From assembly GCA_963995505.1 (NCBI GenBank), contig OZ023182.1, forward strand, positions 17,831,619 through 17,895,618: a stretch of DNA of 64,000 nt, given 5' to 3'. The position numbers were made by a program, and so were the translations under genes. The DNA is from Hypericum androsaemum (lineage: Eukaryota > Streptophyta > Magnoliopsida > Malpighiales > Hypericaceae). Positions 58,868 through 64,000 of the stretch are shown one piece after another (position 1 is the first letter of the stretch; each line of letters opens with the position of its first letter). The notes under the pieces are model-generated. The model had not been told where the DNA came from. It did no database searches and saw only the letters and a list, made by a program, of their open reading frames with translations.

Positions 58868-60092
58868 TGTTGGACAAATATTAGTAATTATGGCATGAGT
58901 ATGTAAATACAAATCGTAAGCATATAAAGAGAGGAGTTTAAAGAATGCTCACGATCACACTTGTAGGTAAGTGTGTAACACTTTCGTCTTCAAGTTAGGA
59001 TTTCGGATTGAATCCTGGACGAGGCCACAGTTTAACCGTGTGCCCTTAAACTCTTATTACCCGCCTATATGCTTCAGGCCTCCGTGGGTAATAGAGCTCC
59101 CAAGGTACAACGCCCAATCCCGAGTACTATAGGAAGCACTATAGCACACCTTTTGAACCTTTCGTAGCCTTAGAACTCCGACACAATGAAAGTGAGAAAT
59201 GCTATGCTAAGGAGGGAGAAGTAGAGAGCTCTGAAGAGATGAAGAGCTGGGGGTGATTTGGAATGAAGGAGGTGGGCTCCTTTTATAGGCAGCCTTGGAC
59301 CTCCAACAGCCAAATCCGGATTTAAAAGGGCCATTAACCCACCCATTAAGGCTGTTACAAGACCCATAAAACCCCCAACATAAACAGGCTGTTACTCTCA
59401 TGAATTTAAAATTCGAATTTAAATTCAAATGGCAGCTGGCAAGAGAAGGTTCCAGAATGTGGGACTTTTTGGGCCTAGGATCGCTATAACAAGTCTGGCC
59501 CAGTTCTAAAAAGATAAGGTCCTAGAACCTGGAATAATTCCCACAAACCCACAATCCCGCACCCCGCACCCGCACCCGAGCCCTAGCCCGAACCCGGATT
59601 GGCCCGGCCCGGCCCGGCCCAGTCCGGGACAGGGCAGGGCGCGCGCGCGTGCGTGCGTGCGTGCCGAGCCGAGCCGGGCCGGACGGACGGACGGCGCGAG
59701 GAGCCTCTCCCTTCTCCACCAGTTTACCCATGCTAGACTTCTAGTCCCTTATAAACTTGTCTCAGCATGGTGCGCTAACCAATGTGGGATTATGCTTATT
59801 TTAATAACAACCATACCACTTTAAAGCCAATTTTCATTCACCCCGAGAATTTGATTTTCGCAAGTGTTATATATCGTTACGAAGCTCTATCAACGAGCTT
59901 CGTATCGATCTCACAAACACCCAAAATTAATTGGTGTGACCTTCAATTAAATTAGCTCAAAGTTGCCCACTAATTACTTAGTTATTATATTTAATTAGGA
60001 TTCTCTCTCTAATTAAATATTTGGGCCAAACTCCAATACACTCACTTGTATTGGGCCATCTCTTCCTTGGTTAATAAACCAATTCTCCAACA
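58868..60092 (-). repeat. 5' LTR of Copia lineage 2 copy 2
   Basis: 1225 bp. Differs from the 3' LTR by indels, notably a GC-rich expansion at about 59560-59700 containing gcgcgcgcgcgtgcgtgcgt and repeated ggcccggcccggcc and ggacgg units, which is shorter in the other LTR. Confidence 0.9.
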
Positions 60093-60381
60093 ATTTTTTC
60101 ATAAAAATGACCAAAATACCCTCAAAAAAAGAAAAAAACTTATCATTTTCAAGGATATTTTGGTCATTTCCCTTCACAAAAAATCAAAAAAATGGGTGCT
60201 GACGCAAGCCAGGGACCCGAGAAGTTTCTAAAACTAAAGTCGAGGGACGGTAAAATTATTTTTGAAAATGCAGGGATCCGAGAGGGAGTATGACCAAATA
60301 CCAGGGACTAGGGGGTAATTTACCCTTTGTTATTTTTCGTTTAAGTAAATTTAATTAATTTAGGAGAGTTGCAGTTGTTTC

Positions 60382-62464
60382 ATGGACAGGAAGAGTGGCA
60401 GATTATCACAACTATGCTCCATCCTTGTCGTCCTTGCAATACTCCTCTCCGTCTTGTCTTCCTCCGCCACTGAAACCAATTCTCCAAGTCAAGGTATTTA
60501 AGCTTTCCCCTCCGATTTCTTTCCCTTTTCCAACTCATGTTTTTTTTTGGGTTAAAGATACTTAGCTATCCTCTATTATTAAAAATAAACACTTTAGGCT
60601 CTTTATTATGAAAATAGCCAAAAGGGTCCCAAGTTATTCTAACTAATCTTATTACCGTATGAAAAAGTCAGTTATGCCCCTTCTTACAAACAAAAACATT
60701 AGCAAAATATTAATTTGCTTATCTCCTTCCTCTCTGCGGTCTCCATCTTCTCGGCATGGAATTAAGCAACTGTTGCTAAAAAAACCATTGCTAAAAAACC
60801 CAGGTTCTCAATATTTTCTTATGGGGTTTTGTTTGGATCTTGAAAGAGAAGCTTGAAAACAATGTTGGGTGTTTTAAAGAGAAGCTTTTTTTAGGGTTAA
60901 AGACAAGCTTATTGGGTTCTTCTTGGATTTTAGTTTTGCTATTGTGGAGATTTTAATTTGGCTTTTAAAGACAATGATGGGTGATTTGAAAGAGAAGTTC
61001 GTTAGGTTATTCTGGAATTTTAGTGTGCTCTTAAAAACAATGGTGGATGTTTTCCCTATTTGTTTTGTTATAAACGAATGAGGTTAGGGAAGAAAGCGGA
61101 AAAATGTCGTAGGAAGAGAGAGGAGGGGAGAACAGAAAAATAATTTTTATTTTCCAAGTTTTTTAGGAAGGGTATAGTAGACTTTTCCTTAGTGTCTTAA
61201 AAAACTCGGGACCCTTTTTAGGTGTTTTTTATAATACGGGACCTAAAGTGTCTATTTTTAATAATAAATGATACCTAAGTGTCTTTAATTTTTTTAGAAT
61301 TAAAACATTGCATATATATCAAGTCACGTCCGAAAGTCGTTTTCCAAAAGCAACTTAAGTTCCGTTGCAGATGTCGTATCCAATTAGGTGCATATAATCT
61401 CATCCTCGCCTCCTGGCGTCTTTTCTTGGGTTTTGAAAATGCAGGCCACAGGAGCCCGGTTTATGGTAAAACTGATCAGTACAAGTCTCATCAGGTGAAT
61501 CTTCTGGTAGTTCTCCTCCTCTCTGAATTAATTCTTACATAATTAAAGGTTTTTTTGGTCGAGAAATAACTAATGGTTTTACCTTTTTATATCTTTGGAA
61601 TTTGAGTCAAACATCTGGCTGACCAAAAAGGTGCTCCTATATAGAGTGAGTGACGTACATTACGAGACTGATTGTTCGTAATACACAGAAACGAATGGTC
61701 CCTCTAGGGACCCAATTGCAGTTCTATCCCTTTCTCGTGTTGTTTTTTATAGAGAAAATCTACTTTAGCACTCACTGGTGTCGTTAAAAATTACATAAAT
61801 ACTCTATAGTTTAAGATATATCAATTAAGTCAATTTTTTTAATTAAAACTATTTAGAGCCTTGCACATCAATTGAGAAAGAAGTAGAGGATGGATTTTTT
61901 TAAACATAAAAAGAAATAGGGGTTGTTTTGTTATTTTGGCCACAGCTTTACAAGTATACCGAAAAATCTTACGTGCCGTGCCAAAACGTTACACAAACGA
62001 AGTCGTTTTGACTAGCTAGGTTCTGAAAGATGCCTAGGCTTACCAGATCGATACTTTTCCCTTTTTTATATTTTGTGCACTGCGGCTTACCAAATCCATG
62101 TCTATAAATAAAACGAAGCCAATAATAAAATATAATTTACTTTTTCTCTCGGTAATGTTTATTACAAACATTGTCACTTCATATAAAATAGTGACGTCGT
62201 ACTTTTTGCCTATTAGAATCTTACCACAATTCTAAATATTGAACTGCGAATGTTTTCATTTTATAGGAGGCTGTGAATGTGGCAAGGAGGTCACTGGGGA
62301 TCGGGTCTGCGCCGCCTAAATGCGAGGGCCGTTGCCGGGGGTGCACGCCATGCGAGCCGAACTTAGTGAAGGTGCCGGGGACTCATGGCATACCCGGCGG
62401 GTACTTTCCCTCGGTCTGGATATGCAAATGTGAAGGCAAAATGCATATGCCGGGAGACAACTAG
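60382..62464 (+). CDS. EPIDERMAL PATTERNING FACTOR-like secreted peptide, copy 2
   Basis: Three exons: 60382-60493, 61445-61494 and 62267-62464, with the same lengths for exons 1 and 2 (112 and 50 bp) and the same phases as copy 1. 119 residues. The signal peptide is similar (LCSILVVLAILLSVLSSSA). Mature part: RRSLGIGSAPPKCEGRCRGC, TPCEPNLVKVPGTHGIPGGY, FPSVWICKCEGKMHMPGDN, with all six Cys in register. The loop between Cys4 and Cys5 is one residue longer than in copy 1 and differs in sequence. It ends four residues after HMP, the usual place for the family. No coding lesion, but a 7.4-kb nested transposon ends 56 bp before the ATG, so expression may be changed. Confidence 0.85.
60551..61289. 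mobile_element. Foldback TIR element in intron 1 of EPFL copy 2
   Basis: Left gttaaagatacttagctatc and right end inverted attaaagacacttaggtatc begin TIRs of about 100 bp or more (both continue with attaaaaata(a/g)acactttagg). The flanks are T-rich, so the TSD is ambiguous. About 740 bp; the interior has no recognised coding sequence. Absent from intron 1 of copy 1. Confidence 0.78.
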
Positions 62465-64000
62465 CAGCAACACGTCTCTCTCCTGGACGTGCTTAAATAA
62501 AATTAATTATGTTTTTTTAGTTAAATATTCCTAATGATTATTGGTAGTATTCCTCTTTGGATGGGGAAGTGTTGATATCTTCTGTATTTGTTTTGAGGAC
62601 TAACGACGGTAAAAGGAATAAAAAGTTCTTCTAGATCTATCTTTCAAATTTCTCATTCGATTCGAATCTAGATTAATTAGTTTAGTGAGTATTCGGATAA
62701 CCGAACGGTATAAACCAAAAAGTCTACTTCGTAAATAACAAGAACTAATGTTCGTTAACTTTAGTTTTACTTGAGCTTGTCTTATCATTAGGAGGCATGC
62801 ATAAGATGTACACAAAATGAGCTTTTTTAATGGACAAGAACCAAAGTGCATTTTACATTCTACAAAAGAATCTACAAGTGACACATTCAGTTTGGTAACG
62901 TAAATGCAAATTTATATTAATACAGAACTCGGTTTTATTGTGAAACCCACTTCACTCTAACGATATTTCTGCCATTTAGCCTCACAACAAGTTGCCATGT
63001 TTTTTTTTCTATCACGAACAACTCTTTCATGACAGTTCTCTGGATCAAGTGTAAATCATTCAATTAAACGAGTTAAGTTTTGGGGATATTCCTCTGCTTT
63101 TGGCTTCCAAAATTTTTTATGCAATTGTCGTCAGATTATTGCATCGAAAACCTAGTGTTTTTTTTTAGAAATCATCGGAAATCTAGTGTGGGTCTTTTTT
63201 TAAGGGTATCTAGTGTGGGTCTCAAGCTTTTGTTTTGGTGTAATGGACGACAGCCTTCCTTTAGGCGAGGAAGTGGGCTAGTCAGGTTGTAAATAACTTT
63301 TTCTACGTTATTTTAATACAATTCTACTTATAAAAAAAATTGAAAGTTAAATTTTTACACCAAATAATTACACCTATTAGAAATTAAACGACTTGTACCG
63401 TTAGAAAATTACAACTATCCTTCGGCAATTAAGCAGTCAAGTTAGTTCTTATATATAATGAAATGTAATAATCTACTGTAAAAATACTTTGTTGATATTT
63501 TATTGTTTAAATCCTACGATAATTTTAGGATGAGGTAAGATTTAGAGGTTATAATAGACCGCATCAAATATTATTTAAAACCAAACATGGTTATACACGA
63601 TAATTACATAAATAATTTAATCTTTAAACTCTTTATCAGCGATAACCTCGAAATCCCTAATAAAAGGGACTTTGGGTTGTTGGGCATACTATCGGAGAGG
63701 ATGATAAATTTTTACGCACATACAATAACACTTGTATTTATGAATACAGCTTTACAACACACGTTTTAACTTTTTTTACAGCTTTAATTGAATATGTTCT
63801 AATATTAATACATATATGATTATATTTATGATTACATATAGCTTTCATCATCTTCAGGTCTCAACTTGGGTCAATCTATAAAATTACTACTTTTGATGAA
63901 TCAATATGATGAAGCACATTTAGAAAAAACCTTTTTTTTAATCTAAAATTTTATATATTCCCCATTTAAAATCTACATATGCATATTTACTCCCGAAATT
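62465..64000. other. 3' flank of EPFL copy 2; AT-rich intergenic DNA
   Basis: The first 100 bp include the EPFL 3' UTR. Around 63220-63335 a LINE-like 3' tail may be present (aatacaattctacttat followed by an A run). No gene recognised. Confidence 0.5.

Larger units (their letters stand above)
53101..60092 (-). mobile_element. Copia LTR retrotransposon, lineage 2, copy 2
   Basis: LTRs at 53101-54306 (1206 bp) and 58868-60092 (1225 bp), perfect TSD atttt (53096-53100, 60093-60097), purine tract tgtgggggat next to the 3' LTR. About 300 bp of leader separates the 5' LTR from gag; the bases next to the LTR (atcttaaactctta on the minus strand) do not match initiator tRNA-Met, so the primer is unknown. 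Coding region complete in order but broken by stops and frameshifts. Confidence 0.93.
52966..60325. mobile_element. Mutator-like foldback element with a Copia element inside it
   Basis: Left arm 52966-53100 (gggtaaattatcttctagtc...), right arm to 60325 (inverted gggtaaattaccccctagtc...), with a perfect 9-bp TSD tttgttatt (52957-52965, 60326-60334). Without the Copia insertion 53101-60092 and one copy of its atttt TSD it is about 360 bp. Its right TSD ends only 47 bp before the ATG of EPFL copy 2. Confidence 0.9.
52455..62500 (+). repeat. Copy 2 of the EPFL segmental duplication, expanded by insertions
   Basis: Corresponds to 38995-41480. Grown from about 2.5 kb to 10 kb, chiefly by the composite element 52966-60325, by the foldback element in intron 1 and by a longer intron 2. 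It lacks a match to about 40130-40440, the promoter-proximal part of copy 1. Confidence 0.8.

Noticed and set aside
1..64000. CRISPR arrays, phage or bacterial operons, rRNA genes
   Set aside because: Split genes, plant gene families and retrotransposons show a plant nuclear genome; no spaced short repeats of CRISPR type or rRNA sequence seen.

Overview
This window is nuclear DNA from a flowering plant, almost certainly a eudicot. Split genes with GT-AG introns, plant-only gene families (OVATE family proteins, EPIDERMAL PATTERNING FACTOR-like peptides, an X8 domain) and a dense layer of plant retrotransposons and Mutator-like elements all point that way. I cannot name the species. All coordinates come from reading the sequence by eye; nothing was aligned by program.

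Host genes, left to right. (1) The first eight exons of the exocyst subunit SEC8, minus strand, running off the left edge (64-4288). (2) An OVATE family repressor of the OFP1/OFP2 type, minus strand (18931-19971). (3) An OFP17-like OVATE protein, plus strand (36727-37275), head-to-head with the first and separated from it by 16.8 kb of mostly transposon DNA. (4) Two three-exon EPFL secreted-peptide genes, plus strand (40466-41451 and 60382-62464), with the same exon sizes and phases. They are the two halves of a tandem duplication that also copied several hundred bases of upstream DNA.

Most of the rest is mobile DNA, and much of it can be dissected because target-site duplications (TSDs) are still visible. 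There are four LTR elements of Copia type with both LTRs plus one solo LTR. Two of the four are short gag-only deletion derivatives of one family in opposite orientation (21446-23909 and 25761-27737). One is young, with 5 differences between its 431-bp LTRs (28204-33060). Two are older members of a second lineage (42517-48896 and 53101-60092). Several sit inside older elements: 28204-33060 in a LINE; 42517-48896 in another LINE; 53101-60092 in a Mutator-like foldback element; 21446-23909 in a small TIR element.

Smaller elements include 5'-truncated LINEs with perfect or near-perfect TSDs, two copies of a ~100-bp tRNA-like SINE, two copies of a TIR element with 9-bp TSDs, and several Mutator-like foldback elements with long TIRs and 9-10-bp TSDs. 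One of these (50703-51921) is a Pack-MULE that carries a captured X8 (callose-binding type) exon.

The most interesting biology is in the right third. The duplicated EPFL pair has been remodelled by independent insertions in each copy, each copy acting as the empty site for the other. A 7.4-kb nested insertion ends 56 bp before the start codon of copy 2. Copy 1 appears to have lost its ancestral stop codon and gained a C-terminal tail from former 3' UTR. I found no CRISPR arrays, operons, rRNA or intact tRNA genes, and I see no sign of a wholly unknown molecular system. The one long ORF I could not assign is at 17473-18309.
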